Shown here: one piece after another, positions 24,384 to 33,753 of the stretch
Numbering within the stretch: position 1 is the first letter of the stretch
Layout of the letters: every line of letters starts with the position of its first letter
NCBI GenBank assembly: GCA_964007875.1
Contig: CAXGAH010000005.1
Span: 1 to 64,000, forward strand
DNA from: UBA1275 sp002323515
GTDB taxonomy: Bacteria > Bacteroidota > Rhodothermia > Balneolales > Balneolaceae
Length of the DNA: 64,000 nt
Reading direction: 5' to 3'
Position numbers and translations under genes: made by a program
The notes under the pieces: model-generated
What the model was told of the DNA's origin: nothing
Seen by the model: only the letters and a program-made list of their open reading frames with translations
The model's database searches: none

Positions 24384-25322
24384 TTAAATTGTTTGTTTTG
24401 TAATTGTTTCCTTTACAATCTCTACGAGTTTAACTGATCTATGACCATCACTTTGACCTGGATAAGCTTTAAATTTAATTTTGTCTTCTGCTAATATATT
24501 TAATGGTTGGCTGATTTTTTGTTTTAATGGTAAAACATCACCTTCTTGTATTTGATTCAAGTCATCAATTCCCATATTAATTTGACCCAATAACACTTTT
24601 AATGTGAGTGGCATATTTTTTATTGTTGCTTCAAATGATTTAACTTCACTATCATCTAAAGCAGTGGCAACAAATGATTGACTTTGATTAAAGTTATCAC
24701 TGACTACTTCCTTTAGAAAGGTAGAAGTATATCCAATTTGAATTATTTCTTTTACTTCACCAAAACTTAACTCAAATTCAACGACAACAAGTTTGTCAGC
24801 TTTTTTAAGTGCTAATAGTTCATAGTCTTTTTCAAAGATTGAACTTTTCAAAGACATAGATATAATGGGTTCCCAAACTTTAAAAATTTGATATAAAACG
24901 CCTTTTGAAAGTCTGGATAAGATCTTTTGCTCAATAGCAGTCAAATCAACTCTATCAGGCTTAATATCTCCAGTACCACCACTCTCTTTGTTTATGTATT
25001 GGTGGCAGTAACCTGTTGGAAACATAACAAATAATGCCCCTTCGGACTCATTCAACAGATTTTGAGAGACAGTTAACGAATCATTTAGTGTCTCTATAAA
25101 TTGGTCGCTTGTATACTCATTTACTTTATTAATTGCCGAATCAACAGCTATCTTAGAAAGATTTCCAAAGAATTGACTTAAAGACCTTGCTAGCTCTCGA
25201 CTATTTTCACTAACAATTCTCATGTATTCTTTCCCAAATACAATTCTGGGGTGCTGAAAATCATAATTCATGATAGATTTATCAGAATTTGATTGTTCTT
25301 TTTTTAAATTCTCTGCTTCCAT
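24384..25322 (-). CDS. fliM: Flagellar motor switch protein FliM, without CheY-binding N-terminus
   Basis: Middle layer of the switch complex, which normally binds CheY-P. The 312-aa protein has the FliM core, with MNYDFQHPRIVFGKEYMRIV, then SRELARSLSQFF, and a C-terminal FliN-like domain near MPLTLKVLLGQINMGIDDLN. The canonical extreme N-terminus, LSQxEIDALL, the peptide that binds CheY-P, is missing; instead the protein begins MEAENLKKEQSNSDKSIM. The neighbouring FliN also lacks such a peptide. This suggests a different way of receiving chemotaxis input. It is 27 bases after fliL. Confidence 0.92.
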   Translation of the reverse strand: MEAENLKKEQSNSDKSIMNYDFQHPRIVFGKEYMRIVSENSRELARSLSQFFGNLSKIAVDSAINKVNEYTSDQFIETLNDSLTVSQNLLNESEGALFVMFPTGYCHQYINKESGGTGDIKPDRVDLTAIEQKILSRLSKGVLYQIFKVWEPIISMSLKSSIFEKDYELLALKKADKLVVVEFELSFGEVKEIIQIGYTSTFLKEVVSDNFNQSQSFVATALDDSEVKSFEATIKNMPLTLKVLLGQINMGIDDLNQIQEGDVLPLKQKISQPLNILAEDKIKFKAYPGQSDGHRSVKLVEIVKETITKQTI

Positions 25323-25349
25323 ATTACCAATTAATCGACTTTACTTAAG

Positions 25350-25871
25350 TTATTGCATAATAAATTGTACGAAATATAATTCGTAAACCAAATTATTACC
25401 TGTCTCTGCTTTCGTATATCTATTGATCTGCTCTGCTAATTCTCTTTTAAATGATTCTCTATTCTTTACTTCAGCTAATTCTTCTACCGTTTTACTTGCA
25501 AAATATTCGCCTGTTAAACTGGTCAACTTTGGATTCATCTTATCAAATTCTGAAGAAAAGTCTAATAAAGGATTTATAGCAACTTCCACCATCAAAAACC
25601 TGTTTGCACCGCTTCCTTTTGGATTTACAACGGTTTTTAACATAAGCAAATCATATTCAGCTTCTGGTTGATCTACTGTCTTTACGCTATTGTCTGGTTT
25701 TTCTAGATTTTGAAGTTTATATATCCCTGGATACAAGCTATTTATTAAAAAGTAGGCAATAATCAAGAATACTAAAGCAGTAATACCATATATACTAATC
25801 TCAATTAATTTTGATTTGATATTTCCACTTTCTTCCTCTGAAACTTCTTCTATATCTTCGATTTCTGCCAT
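25350..25871 (-). CDS. fliL: Flagellar basal body-associated protein FliL
   Basis: Single-pass inner-membrane protein that supports stator function. The 173 residues consist of a short acidic cytosolic tail (1-20), one membrane helix (about 25-46, IYGITALVFLIIAYFLINSL) and a periplasmic domain similar to stomatin-like FliL, with EYDLLMLKTVVNPKG, NRFLMVEVAINPL and a C-terminal VYELYFVQFIMQ. It is directly joined to motB (start right after its stop codon) and sits 27 bases before fliM. Confidence 0.9.
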   Translation of the reverse strand: MAEIEDIEEVSEEESGNIKSKLIEISIYGITALVFLIIAYFLINSLYPGIYKLQNLEKPDNSVKTVDQPEAEYDLLMLKTVVNPKGSGANRFLMVEVAINPLLDFSSEFDKMNPKLTSLTGEYFASKTVEELAEVKNRESFKRELAEQINRYTKAETGNNLVYELYFVQFIMQ

Positions 25872-26609
25872 CTATGACTCTGCCTCAAACATTCCTTCAA
25901 TTACATATCTTTCTACCATACTCCATTCCTTTCTTATGTAAATCTCTACCCTTCTGTTTTGGAGTCTGCCTTCTGCAGTTATATTTGTAGCAACAGGTTT
26001 ATTTTCACCATAACTACTTGCCTTAAACTCTTCTGATGGCATATTAGAAGCATTCACTAAATATTGAACTACGGTAACTGCCCTTGCAGCACCTAAGTGC
26101 CAATTAGAATTAAATTTTTCACTATAGATCGGCACACTATCTGTATGACCCTGTACCTCGACTAAGGATTGCTCTGCTTTAATAACGTTTGCTACAGAAT
26201 TCAGCACCAACTCAGCAAGTGGTAATAAAACATCAGACCCACTATTGAATGTTAGCGAATCATTAAGTGTGATTAATACTTTATCAGGATGTTGAAACTC
26301 TAGATCCATTTGTTCAGTAACATTGGCTTCTTTTACAACATCAGCGAGTTCTTGCCATGCCGCCCTAGTTTGTTCAATATAGTCAACTATACGTTCAGGT
26401 GTTGGTGTTTCACTGTTTGACTGAGGCGACTTATTTGCTGCCTCAAGCAATCCCGATTGCTCTTCAAACAAATCAATTATTGTATCATATGTTACTGTAG
26501 TTACCCCAGGGGATAATATCCAAAGGACTAGGAAAAACGACATAAGTAGCGTTACCATGTCCGAATAGGTAACTAACCAACTTGCACTTTTTTCTTTAGA
26601 CTTTCCCAT
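25872..26609 (-). CDS. motB: Flagellar motor stator protein MotB
   Basis: Stator subunit anchored to peptidoglycan. The single membrane helix (about 10-32, WLVTYSDMVTLLMSFFLVLW) has the ion-binding Asp in YSDMVTL. An OmpA-like domain follows (about 115-225) with VEVQGHTDSVPI, the NWHLGAARAVTVVQYL helix and RLQNRRVEIYI. At 245 aa it is normal. The gene overlaps the 3' end of motA by 37 bases, consistent with coupled translation. Sequence alone does not tell whether the motor uses protons or sodium. Confidence 0.95.
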   Translation of the reverse strand: MGKSKEKSASWLVTYSDMVTLLMSFFLVLWILSPGVTTVTYDTIIDLFEEQSGLLEAANKSPQSNSETPTPERIVDYIEQTRAAWQELADVVKEANVTEQMDLEFQHPDKVLITLNDSLTFNSGSDVLLPLAELVLNSVANVIKAEQSLVEVQGHTDSVPIYSEKFNSNWHLGAARAVTVVQYLVNASNMPSEEFKASSYGENKPVATNITAEGRLQNRRVEIYIRKEWSMVERYVIEGMFEAES

Positions 26610-27505
26610 TCTGTTGATTCTAATCCTGTTGTTTCTTTCCAGACTGAATATAATTTAGCGTCTCTTTCCTTTACAGCTTTAAACTCTTGGTGATGCTTCA
26701 GATATTCAACTCTTTCACCAGCATCAATATAGGTTAACAACCGTTCCTCAAGCACCCTAGGGTTATCTTTATTCACCATTGATAAGATAGCATCCTTGTA
26801 CATTCTATTTCTTCTCTCTACCAAAGCACCTAAAAATTCACATTTACCTGCTAAAGGTGAGGCTATTACATTTGCAATTATTGATCCCCATAAAGTGGTC
26901 AGTAACGCAATCTTAACACCTGCAATAATTAATGGAACATCACCTGTCATAGCATTGGCAAGACACAATACCATACCAACAACAGTGCCTATCATACCAA
27001 AACCTGGCGCATAGTCTTTAATTCCATTTAATACATCCACGCATAAATCGTATTTATAGTTCAAATTAGTTATCTCGTCCTCAAGAATTTTTTCTAATAT
27101 AACTGGATCATAACCATCCACAGCCATTCGCATTCCTGTTTGCATATAATCACTATACATGTGATCTACATCATCATCTAAGGATAACAAACCATTTGAT
27201 CTGACTTTCCTAGCAAATAAAGTTAACATTTCAAGCTCTGTTCTTAGATCCATATTAACATATTGCATTAGTTTACCCACTTGCTGGAAAGCTAATTTAA
27301 CTTTGCTTGCACTAAAATGCATTATAGTTGCAGCAAAACATCCTCCCACTACAATAATTAGTGATAAAGGGTCAAAAAATTCTATGATAAATTTTCCTGC
27401 AGGATCTAAAAAACCAAGAAAGCCTTTATAGGGATCAGTAAATGTTAGCAGTATCAATAAGACAATAAAAATAAGCGAAATTATGTAACCTTTATCTTTG
27501 AACAT
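26573..27505 (-). CDS. motA: Flagellar motor stator protein MotA
   Basis: Stator subunit with four membrane helices. The 310-aa protein starts with two helices (about 7-60). Its hallmark is helix three and four, with KDYAPGFGMIGTVVGMVLC, then IAGVKIALLTTLWGSIIANV and ASPLAGK. The region with RRNRMYKDAILSM after them corresponds to the family's C-terminal tail that contacts FliG. The gene starts the motA-motB-fliL-R block. A transcription terminator separates it from flgE, so it needs its own promoter, which I could not identify. Confidence 0.96.
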   Translation of the reverse strand: MFKDKGYIISLIFIVLLILLTFTDPYKGFLGFLDPAGKFIIEFFDPLSLIIVVGGCFAATIMHFSASKVKLAFQQVGKLMQYVNMDLRTELEMLTLFARKVRSNGLLSLDDDVDHMYSDYMQTGMRMAVDGYDPVILEKILEDEITNLNYKYDLCVDVLNGIKDYAPGFGMIGTVVGMVLCLANAMTGDVPLIIAGVKIALLTTLWGSIIANVIASPLAGKCEFLGALVERRNRMYKDAILSMVNKDNPRVLEERLLTYIDAGERVEYLKHHQEFKAVKERDAKLYSVWKETTGLESTEWESLKKKVQVG

Positions 27506-27567
27506 TTAACTCACAATTAATTAGTCTATTTTTATTTTTTATTGAATTAAATTTGGCTATAAAAATA

Positions 27568-27596
27568 AAACACCTCACTTATTAAGTAAGGTGTTT
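27568..27596. terminator. Hairpin terminator between flgE and motA
   Basis: AAACACCT and AGGTGTTT pair as an 8-bp stem, extended inside by ACT/AGT around a TATTA-type loop. T-rich DNA follows in the minus direction. It lies after flgE, the last gene of the flgB operon, and 62 bases before motA. It could also work in the opposite direction. Confidence 0.75.
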
Positions 27597-27642
27597 ATAT
27601 ATAATATAATCAATTAATATGTTTACTCAAGTTATTAATTTA

Positions 27643-29259
27643 TTATCGTTTCAGATTCACTGCCTCAACTAACATTTCATCCGATGTGGTAATTACTCTA
27701 GCATTTGATTGATATGCTCTTTGTGAAGTGATCATTTCAGTGAACTCTCGGGCCAAGTCAACGTTAGAAGTTTCTAAAAACCCAGCAGCGACAGAAGAAC
27801 CCATTTCATTTGCAAAACCAGTGATAATTTCACCGGCTGCAGAGGATGCCTTGAATAATCCCCCTGTAACTTGTTCTAAGCCATTTACATTTTGAATATC
27901 TGCTAATGCTAAATATGCAAGTGATACCGTATTACCATTGTCATAGACACCTTCTATTTTTCCATCACCAGATATACCAACATCCATCAGTTTACCTTGA
28001 CCATAGCCATCTTGAGATAACGCTTTCAAGGTTGTTGAACCGCCATATTGATTGAATGATATACCTTCCTGAGGATCGCCAAGTCCTATAGTTATTGTAT
28101 TTTCAGTACCATTTGAGCTTTCATAAGATATCTCAAAATTAGACTCTATTACATCCCCATCTAAAAAATTAATATTACCAGTCTTTCCACTTGTAATTGT
28201 TTCACCGTCTAGAAAACTTGCTTCATAGCTCCATGAATCTTCAGCTTCTTGAATAATTCTTACTATTAATGAATGTTGATTGCCAAGTGTATCAAAAACA
28301 GTAGTACTTATTGTATGTGATCCTGTACTTCCTTCATTGATAGTATTAAATACTGGGAAATTCATACTACCAGATCCCGCGACATTCAAACCCGACACTT
28401 CTAATTTAGTTTCACCCATAACTGTTGATTTAAAATTAATTATACCATCAACTATACTAACATTTACATCCAAACCACTGAGCTGGCTATTAAATGAATT
28501 GACCATATCTTCTAATGTAACACCATCTGCATTTGGCCCAAAGTTAAATGTTATAGGAGTAACTGGATTAGTACCATCAGGTAATACTATATCCAAAGTA
28601 ATCGTATCTCCATCAACAAATTGAGTGCTAGTTTGATCCAAGTCATTGAGTAGTGCATTACTCTGTGCAGAAGAACCACTAACTTTTAGACTTGATTGGG
28701 TCCTTAAGGTTCTATAAGTACTGGTAGAAGAATTTAAGTTTCCACCAACTGTTACAGTTTCTGTCCTTTTTGGTGGTACGGTACCTTCAAAATCCACTTG
28801 TACATTTTCTAGAGTACCTGTATTTACATTTCCGTTTGCATCAGCCATGAAACCTTGAATCATGTTTCCATCACCTGAAACTAAGAATCCATCCTTATTG
28901 AAAGAAAAATTTCCAGCACGAGAGTAATAATTTTGGCCATTATTATTAACTACAAAGAAACCATCACCTTCTATGGCTAAATCTGTATTCATTCCTGTTG
29001 ATTGAAGTGCTCCTTGAGAAAAATCTCTGTCAATACTTCCAACACGCACACCTAACCCAATTTGGTCAGTTAATTGTGGTGCGTTTGAACCTGCACCACT
29101 TCTTGCTTCATTTTTACTCATTAATTGTGAAAAAGTAACTCTTGAGGATTTAAACCCAATTGTTTCAACATTAGCAATATTATTACCAATTACATCCATC
29201 TTTTTTTGAAATGCATTCAAGCCACTTACGCCAGAATTCATTGATTTTAGTAACGCCAT
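27643..29259 (-). CDS. flgE: Flagellar hook protein FlgE
   Basis: Structural subunit of the hook. The 538 residues have the N-terminal rod/hook motif MDVIGNNIANVETIGFKSSR, the segment NTDLAIEGDGFFVVNNNGQN and a C-terminal motif VDLAREFTEMITSQRAYQSN. The central part, with VTVGGNLNSSTSTYRTLRTQ and other repeats of beta-rich sequence, is larger than the enteric protein (402 aa), so the hook surface has extra domains. It is 41 bases after flgD, which encodes its scaffold, and is followed by the terminator. Confidence 0.95.
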   Translation of the reverse strand: MALLKSMNSGVSGLNAFQKKMDVIGNNIANVETIGFKSSRVTFSQLMSKNEARSGAGSNAPQLTDQIGLGVRVGSIDRDFSQGALQSTGMNTDLAIEGDGFFVVNNNGQNYYSRAGNFSFNKDGFLVSGDGNMIQGFMADANGNVNTGTLENVQVDFEGTVPPKRTETVTVGGNLNSSTSTYRTLRTQSSLKVSGSSAQSNALLNDLDQTSTQFVDGDTITLDIVLPDGTNPVTPITFNFGPNADGVTLEDMVNSFNSQLSGLDVNVSIVDGIINFKSTVMGETKLEVSGLNVAGSGSMNFPVFNTINEGSTGSHTISTTVFDTLGNQHSLIVRIIQEAEDSWSYEASFLDGETITSGKTGNINFLDGDVIESNFEISYESSNGTENTITIGLGDPQEGISFNQYGGSTTLKALSQDGYGQGKLMDVGISGDGKIEGVYDNGNTVSLAYLALADIQNVNGLEQVTGGLFKASSAAGEIITGFANEMGSSVAAGFLETSNVDLAREFTEMITSQRAYQSNARVITTSDEMLVEAVNLKR

Positions 29260-29300
29260 AGTATTATTTATTATTTATTGTTTGTTTTATTTAAAATCTT

Positions 29301-29987
29301 TTAGTCGTTTTTGACACCAATTTCTTCAACATTACCGATTGCTACTTCTAGTCCATTGACAATAAGATATACCCCTGAACCGGTAAATTTAACTCTCTCA
29401 GCCATACCTTTAGTGTAAGTCAAAACAGACATGGGAGAGTCACCACTCATTGGTCTTACTTCCACAGTATATTTGCCATTCGGCATTTTATCGCCGTTAG
29501 CGTTAGAGCCATCCCAAGAATAATCATGCTCACCCTTTTGGACTCCTTTCATAGTTTCAGTGAATACTTGATTCCCATTCTCATCTTTTATAACTATTTC
29601 AACTTCTGTAGCACTTTTTGGTATTTTAAAAGAAAAACCTAATGATGAATTTTCTTGCAAATTAAATTCATTGGACAAGGCCTTAACTTCTTTTCCTGTC
29701 AATGATGCGGCCATTGAGTTAGTTAACCCTGCACTCATTATATTTTGACTTTGTTGTAAATCTGTAAGAGCACTATTAACGCCTATCAACTGTTCTACAG
29801 AGTTAAACTGAGCAAGCTGACTTGCGAATTCAGTTCCATCCATTGGATTTATTGGATCTTGATTTTTCATTTGGGCAACCAGCAACTGTAAAAATTCTTG
29901 TTGACCCATCGCATTCCTATCTGCGCTATTACCCGCATAAGGATTGCTTGTACTTTGTATTCCATTTACATTCATTATGCTACCCAT
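29301..29987 (-). CDS. flgD: Flagellar hook assembly scaffold FlgD
   Basis: Cap protein that guides hook assembly. The N-terminal region is highly typical: GQQEFLQLLVAQMKNQDPIN, then PMDGTEFASQLAQFNSVEQL. The C-terminal half has the FlgD Ig-like and Tudor-like domains, with DYSWDGSNANGDKMPNGKYT. At 228 aa the length is standard. The gene starts 13 bases before the end of fliK, an overlap pointing to coupled translation. Confidence 0.95.
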   Translation of the reverse strand: MGSIMNVNGIQSTSNPYAGNSADRNAMGQQEFLQLLVAQMKNQDPINPMDGTEFASQLAQFNSVEQLIGVNSALTDLQQSQNIMSAGLTNSMAASLTGKEVKALSNEFNLQENSSLGFSFKIPKSATEVEIVIKDENGNQVFTETMKGVQKGEHDYSWDGSNANGDKMPNGKYTVEVRPMSGDSPMSVLTYTKGMAERVKFTGSGVYLIVNGLEVAIGNVEEIGVKND

Positions 29988-31423
29988 TCATTAGAGTTAT
30001 ATCCAAGACTTTTTTGACTAATTCCCTCATTACTAACTTCGTCTTTAGTATGATCTGAATCTTTCATAGGATTTAATTTTTGTGTTGTAGACTTAGCACC
30101 TTCATTCGATTGGGAATCATCATTTTTTCCAAAAAAGAAATTAATATCCGTTTCAAATTTGCTCTGCAATCCTTCTTTAATTTTATCTACTTCATTCTCA
30201 ATTTTTTGCTGGAGTTCAGATTGATTTGTCTCTATTCTAAACTGAAATTCATTTTCATATTTTCTAGCAAATACATCTACTCTTTGGCCATTCTCAAATT
30301 CTACATAAGATTTAGACCAAAGTTTTGAAATCATTTCTTTTTGATCCATAATCTTACTTATATGTTCACTAAATGAAGTTCTTTGCACTTTCGAAATTTC
30401 ATTCATTTGAATATTATTCAAATCTTTAGAAGTAGAGTTGATAAATGTTTGATCCATTGTATCGTTACTTTCTGTAGTTTTTGAGGTATTTTTTCCTAAA
30501 GTTTGATCCATTTGAATTGGAAACAGAGGGGATGAAATAATTTGGTCTAGGTTCAAGTTATTTTTGCCTAAATCTTTGACTGAAATTATATCTAGATTAT
30601 CTTTAGATTTTTCTTCTATTAGTTCATTCTTTGTCGATAACCTTTCAGTTGCTAATTCCTTGATTTGTTCAAGATTATTTTGCTTTGAGTTGAAATTAAA
30701 TATTGACCCTTTGTCAGATTTACTACTGGATTCAATCCCTTTAATACCAATTTTTAATTGTACATCTTCTTGACTTATTTCTGAATCTGTTGTTATCTCT
30801 TCTAGCATGCCTTCAGTAGTTGATTTTAAAGTTATTTCGTCATTTATAATAACTTTATTAGTAGCCCCCATGATACTCTTAATAACTTTATTGGTGTCAT
30901 TTTGAAATTTATTCCCATTAATATTTTTGATGTTTACTTCATCTAATAATTCTATTTGATCAGTATCAATTTGATCGTCCATTAGGACACCTTTGTATAG
31001 AGAATTGTTCAATGCATCTAATGATTGTTTTTTTTCTACACCATTTGAAAGTGAAGTGGAATCACTTAACTCTGATGATCCCATTACTGACTGTCCATTT
31101 ACACTACTCTTTTGTTCAGATAGATTTGTAATTATCTTATTTTGATTATCAACCAATAGATTTTCACCTACTATTTGCTCTGTCTCTTCAATATTTTCAG
31201 AATTCTCTGTTTCAGTAGTTTCAGTAGTTTCAGTAGTTTCAAAAACTAAATTTGAGTTATTATCTTCACTGACAGATCCATCTTGAGTATTTTTATCTCC
31301 TGGACTACTTTTTAAAAACTCATTAAAAGTTTTGGAGGCCTCTTGAATCTTTCCGCCAATTGTTTGAGATGAATCCATTTTTGGAACTTTGCTAGTATCA
31401 ATATTAAAACCGAATATGCTCAT
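29975..31423 (-). CDS. fliK: Flagellar hook-length control protein, FliK-like
   Basis: FliK measures hook length and triggers the switch at FlhB. This 482-aa protein is Ser/Thr/Asn/Glu-rich and mainly disordered, as FliK is. The C-terminal part with VEFENGQRVDVFARKYENE, then FQFRIETNQSELQQKIENEV may be a diverged Flg_hook domain. Placement just upstream of flgD and flgE is the usual one. I take the ATG at 31423, because it overlaps the stop codon of the previous gene as ATGA. A tandem 9-bp repeat encodes a run of ETT near residue 65. Family similarity is weak by eye, so the call is mostly contextual. Confidence 0.68.
   Translation of the reverse strand: MSIFGFNIDTSKVPKMDSSQTIGGKIQEASKTFNEFLKSSPGDKNTQDGSVSEDNNSNLVFETTETTETTETENSENIEETEQIVGENLLVDNQNKIITNLSEQKSSVNGQSVMGSSELSDSTSLSNGVEKKQSLDALNNSLYKGVLMDDQIDTDQIELLDEVNIKNINGNKFQNDTNKVIKSIMGATNKVIINDEITLKSTTEGMLEEITTDSEISQEDVQLKIGIKGIESSSKSDKGSIFNFNSKQNNLEQIKELATERLSTKNELIEEKSKDNLDIISVKDLGKNNLNLDQIISSPLFPIQMDQTLGKNTSKTTESNDTMDQTFINSTSKDLNNIQMNEISKVQRTSFSEHISKIMDQKEMISKLWSKSYVEFENGQRVDVFARKYENEFQFRIETNQSELQQKIENEVDKIKEGLQSKFETDINFFFGKNDDSQSNEGAKSTTQKLNPMKDSDHTKDEVSNEGISQKSLGYNSNEWVA
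31209..31241. repeat. Tandem 9-bp repeat within fliK
   Basis: GTTTCAGTA occurs three times in a row on the plus strand (31209-31235), then GTTTCA. On the coding strand it gives repeats of Glu-Thr-Thr in the disordered part of the FliK-like protein. Copy number changes would be in frame and alter only linker length. Confidence 0.8.
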
Positions 31424-31980
31424 TTGATTACTGCCTCCAATAGTTTTGCTGCTTTTTCCGGATCTAAACAACGTAAAATTTTCTGTTTTTGATTGACAGT
31501 CGAACCTTGATACATGTCTGCGACTTTCATGTCATCCATTTTTCCGAGAATAGGACTCAATTGTTTGTCGTCCAAACTAAAAATTCCCTTTAATTCTTCT
31601 TCAAACGTTGCCTTTTGATTTACTTGTTCTTCTAATTTTCTCATTGCTTCGTTCAAATCTGTTTTATCTGTATTTAGCTCATCTCTTAAACTTTCTAGTT
31701 CACTAATTATGGACTCTAGCGAATCAATTTGAGCCTTTTGCATTTTTACAACTGAACTTATTCTATTTGATGAGTCAGTTGCTTCTAGATTACTACTTTC
31801 AGATTCTAAACTATTCAGAGTAGCATTCTGTGCATTTTCTTCTTCTACCTGTTGCACTGTTTCTTCATATTTTTCTGGATTTATTTTTGGATATAACACA
31901 TAAAACCCTATACCACCCAGTATAAGTACACTCAGTGATACAGCGACTAGTATTATGATTTTCTTTTTTGTGAATTTCAT
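31420..31980 (-). CDS. MotE/MgtE-N-like flagellar protein
   Basis: A 186-aa membrane-anchored coiled-coil protein. It has an N-terminal membrane helix (about 8-29, IIILVAVSLSVLILGGIGFY), a long coiled coil (about 65-125), and a C-terminal helical domain (about 130-186, LSPILGKMDDMKVADMYQGS through DPEKAAKLLEAVIK). The last part resembles the MgtE N-terminal/FliG-like fold found in the MotE family. MotE proteins chaperone the stator component MotC in epsilon-proteobacteria and Bacillus-type FliK loci carry similar genes. The position between fliJ and fliK agrees. Precise role here is unknown. Confidence 0.72.
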   Translation of the reverse strand: MKFTKKKIIILVAVSLSVLILGGIGFYVLYPKINPEKYEETVQQVEEENAQNATLNSLESESSNLEATDSSNRISSVVKMQKAQIDSLESIISELESLRDELNTDKTDLNEAMRKLEEQVNQKATFEEELKGIFSLDDKQLSPILGKMDDMKVADMYQGSTVNQKQKILRCLDPEKAAKLLEAVIK

Positions 31981-31988
31981 TTTGAGTA

Positions 31989-32414
31989 TTACTGTCTAAC
32001 AAAGTTTTGAATTACTAAGTCTGATAAACTAGACTCAATTTTTTTATTCAATGCCTCAGTATATGTATTCTGTTTGCGTTCTTTATCTATTTCAATACTT
32101 CTTTTTGCAATGTGTGCCTTTTTTAAAGCATTAGAGTTTTTTATAATCTCTTGTTCAGTAAGAGATTTTTTTTCTATTAATTCACTTTCTCTACGTCTGT
32201 AGCCCGACAATTTATTGTCATGGATTTTAAGATCGTTAATGTTTTTAAACTTGCTCTTTTCTGATAATTCACTCTTTGTTTGTGCAATTAAATTTAATTC
32301 ATCGTCAATCAGTGCTTTTTCACGAAGTAAATCAGATTGTTTTTTTTGCACACGATTTAGTGTCAGTTTTTTATGCTCTAAAACTGCTTGTAATTTGTAT
32401 TTGAATTTTTTCAC
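31989..32414 (-). CDS. fliJ: Flagellar export protein FliJ
   Basis: A 141-aa coiled-coil protein that fits the FliJ role of stalk subunit in the FliI-FliH ATPase complex. The N-terminus KKFKYKLQAVLEHKKLTLN followed by a long heptad-containing helix is the standard pattern. It follows fliI with a 2-base gap and precedes the MotE-like gene by 8 bases. FliJ is poorly conserved, so the evidence is size, coil and context. Confidence 0.85.
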   Translation of the reverse strand: MKKFKYKLQAVLEHKKLTLNRVQKKQSDLLREKALIDDELNLIAQTKSELSEKSKFKNINDLKIHDNKLSGYRRRESELIEKKSLTEQEIIKNSNALKKAHIAKRSIEIDKERKQNTYTEALNKKIESSLSDLVIQNFVRQ

Positions 32415-32416
32415 TC

Positions 32417-33751
32417 TTAGGACACTATTTCTTCAAGTTTAGACCAATATCCGTTTTGATCGTATATTTCTTCTATGTCTTGTATCAAAAACGATACCAA
32501 TTTTTCGTTTTTTTCAACTGCTTCATCAATTTTTTTGGAAGATCCACTAACATATGCCCCTATATTGATTAAATCCTCTGCTTCTTGATAAATAGCAAGC
32601 AAACTTCGCGCCTTCATCATTATATTTCTTTGATCCTTTGTTACAATATTTGCCATAACTCTGGAAATACTTTCCAAGATATCAATCGCTGGATAATGGT
32701 TTTTGTGTGCTAATTTTCTTGATAAGACGATATGACCATCCAAAATAGACCGGACTGCATCAGCTATTGGCTCATTCATATCATCATTATCTACCAATAC
32801 TGTATACAACGCTGTAATACTACCTTTCTTTGTTTTTCCTGGCCTTTCAAGTAGTTTGGGTAAAAGGCTAAATACACTAGGGGTATAACCTTTACTTGTA
32901 GGTGGTTCACCTGTAGCTAAACCAATCTCACGCTGCGCCATAGCAACCCGAGTAATTGAATCGATCATTAGTAAGACATTTAAGCCTTTATCTCTATAAT
33001 ATTCCGCAATGGCTGTAGCAGTAAATACTGCTTTAATTCTACTCATTGCTGAAGTATCGGAAGTAGAAGCTATAACAACTGATTTCTTCAAACCATCAGG
33101 TCCAAGAGTATCGGATACAAATTCTTGGACTTCTCTTCCCCTTTCACCGATTAAACCAATTACATTTATATCTGCAGAAGAATTTTTTGCGATCATGCCC
33201 ATTAAAACACTTTTACCAACACCAGATCCAGCAAAAAGACCTAATCTTTGACCTACTCCTATTGTATTGAAAGCATCTATTGATCTTATTCCAGAATTAA
33301 AAACGTCTCGAATTGGTTCTCGCTCTAATGGAGTAGGTGCATTTTTGTATAAATCTTCTTCATCCGATCTTGCAATTTTACCTTTACCATCTATGGGTTG
33401 TGCATTAGCATCTAATACCCTGCCCACTAACCCTTCACCAACCTTTATAGTTAAAGAGTTACCCAATGAGTATACAATACAACCTTCCTTTAGACCAACT
33501 ATCTTATCGAATGGAAGAAGAAGTGCCTTACCATCTTTAATTCCAATAGCCTCTGCTTTAATTACATTTCCATCAATATTTTCGATACCAAATAACTCAC
33601 CAACTGTTGCATCTATGCCTATACATTCTATGACTGTCCCAACAATTGACTGAAGTTTACCAACTTTATAGGGTTTTTGAAGAATGTTTCCGAATTTTTC
33701 TTTCTTTTTAATAATTAAATCAGAAAGTGTTTGCTCTAATTTATTCTCCAT
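32417..33751 (-). CDS. fliI: Flagellar export ATPase FliI
   Basis: F1-like ATPase that powers substrate entry into the flagellar export gate. The 444-aa protein has the Walker A motif GLFAGSGVGKSVLMGMIAKN, the EEVxER-like GLIGERGREVQEF and Walker B LNVLLMIDSITRVAMAQREI, along with GEPPTSKGYTPSVFSLLPKL. All key residues are present. It sits between fliH and fliJ, the standard order. Confidence 0.97.
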   Translation of the reverse strand: MENKLEQTLSDLIIKKKEKFGNILQKPYKVGKLQSIVGTVIECIGIDATVGELFGIENIDGNVIKAEAIGIKDGKALLLPFDKIVGLKEGCIVYSLGNSLTIKVGEGLVGRVLDANAQPIDGKGKIARSDEEDLYKNAPTPLEREPIRDVFNSGIRSIDAFNTIGVGQRLGLFAGSGVGKSVLMGMIAKNSSADINVIGLIGERGREVQEFVSDTLGPDGLKKSVVIASTSDTSAMSRIKAVFTATAIAEYYRDKGLNVLLMIDSITRVAMAQREIGLATGEPPTSKGYTPSVFSLLPKLLERPGKTKKGSITALYTVLVDNDDMNEPIADAVRSILDGHIVLSRKLAHKNHYPAIDILESISRVMANIVTKDQRNIMMKARSLLAIYQEAEDLINIGAYVSGSSKKIDEAVEKNEKLVSFLIQDIEEIYDQNGYWSKLEEIVS

Positions 33752-33753
33752 TT

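Noticed and set aside
27643..27669. AACGATAA on the minus strand at the end of flgE, a possible motA sigma-28 promoter
   Set aside because: The -10 equals that of flagellin, but the matching -35 position reads GTTGAGGC, and a terminator lies between it and motA.
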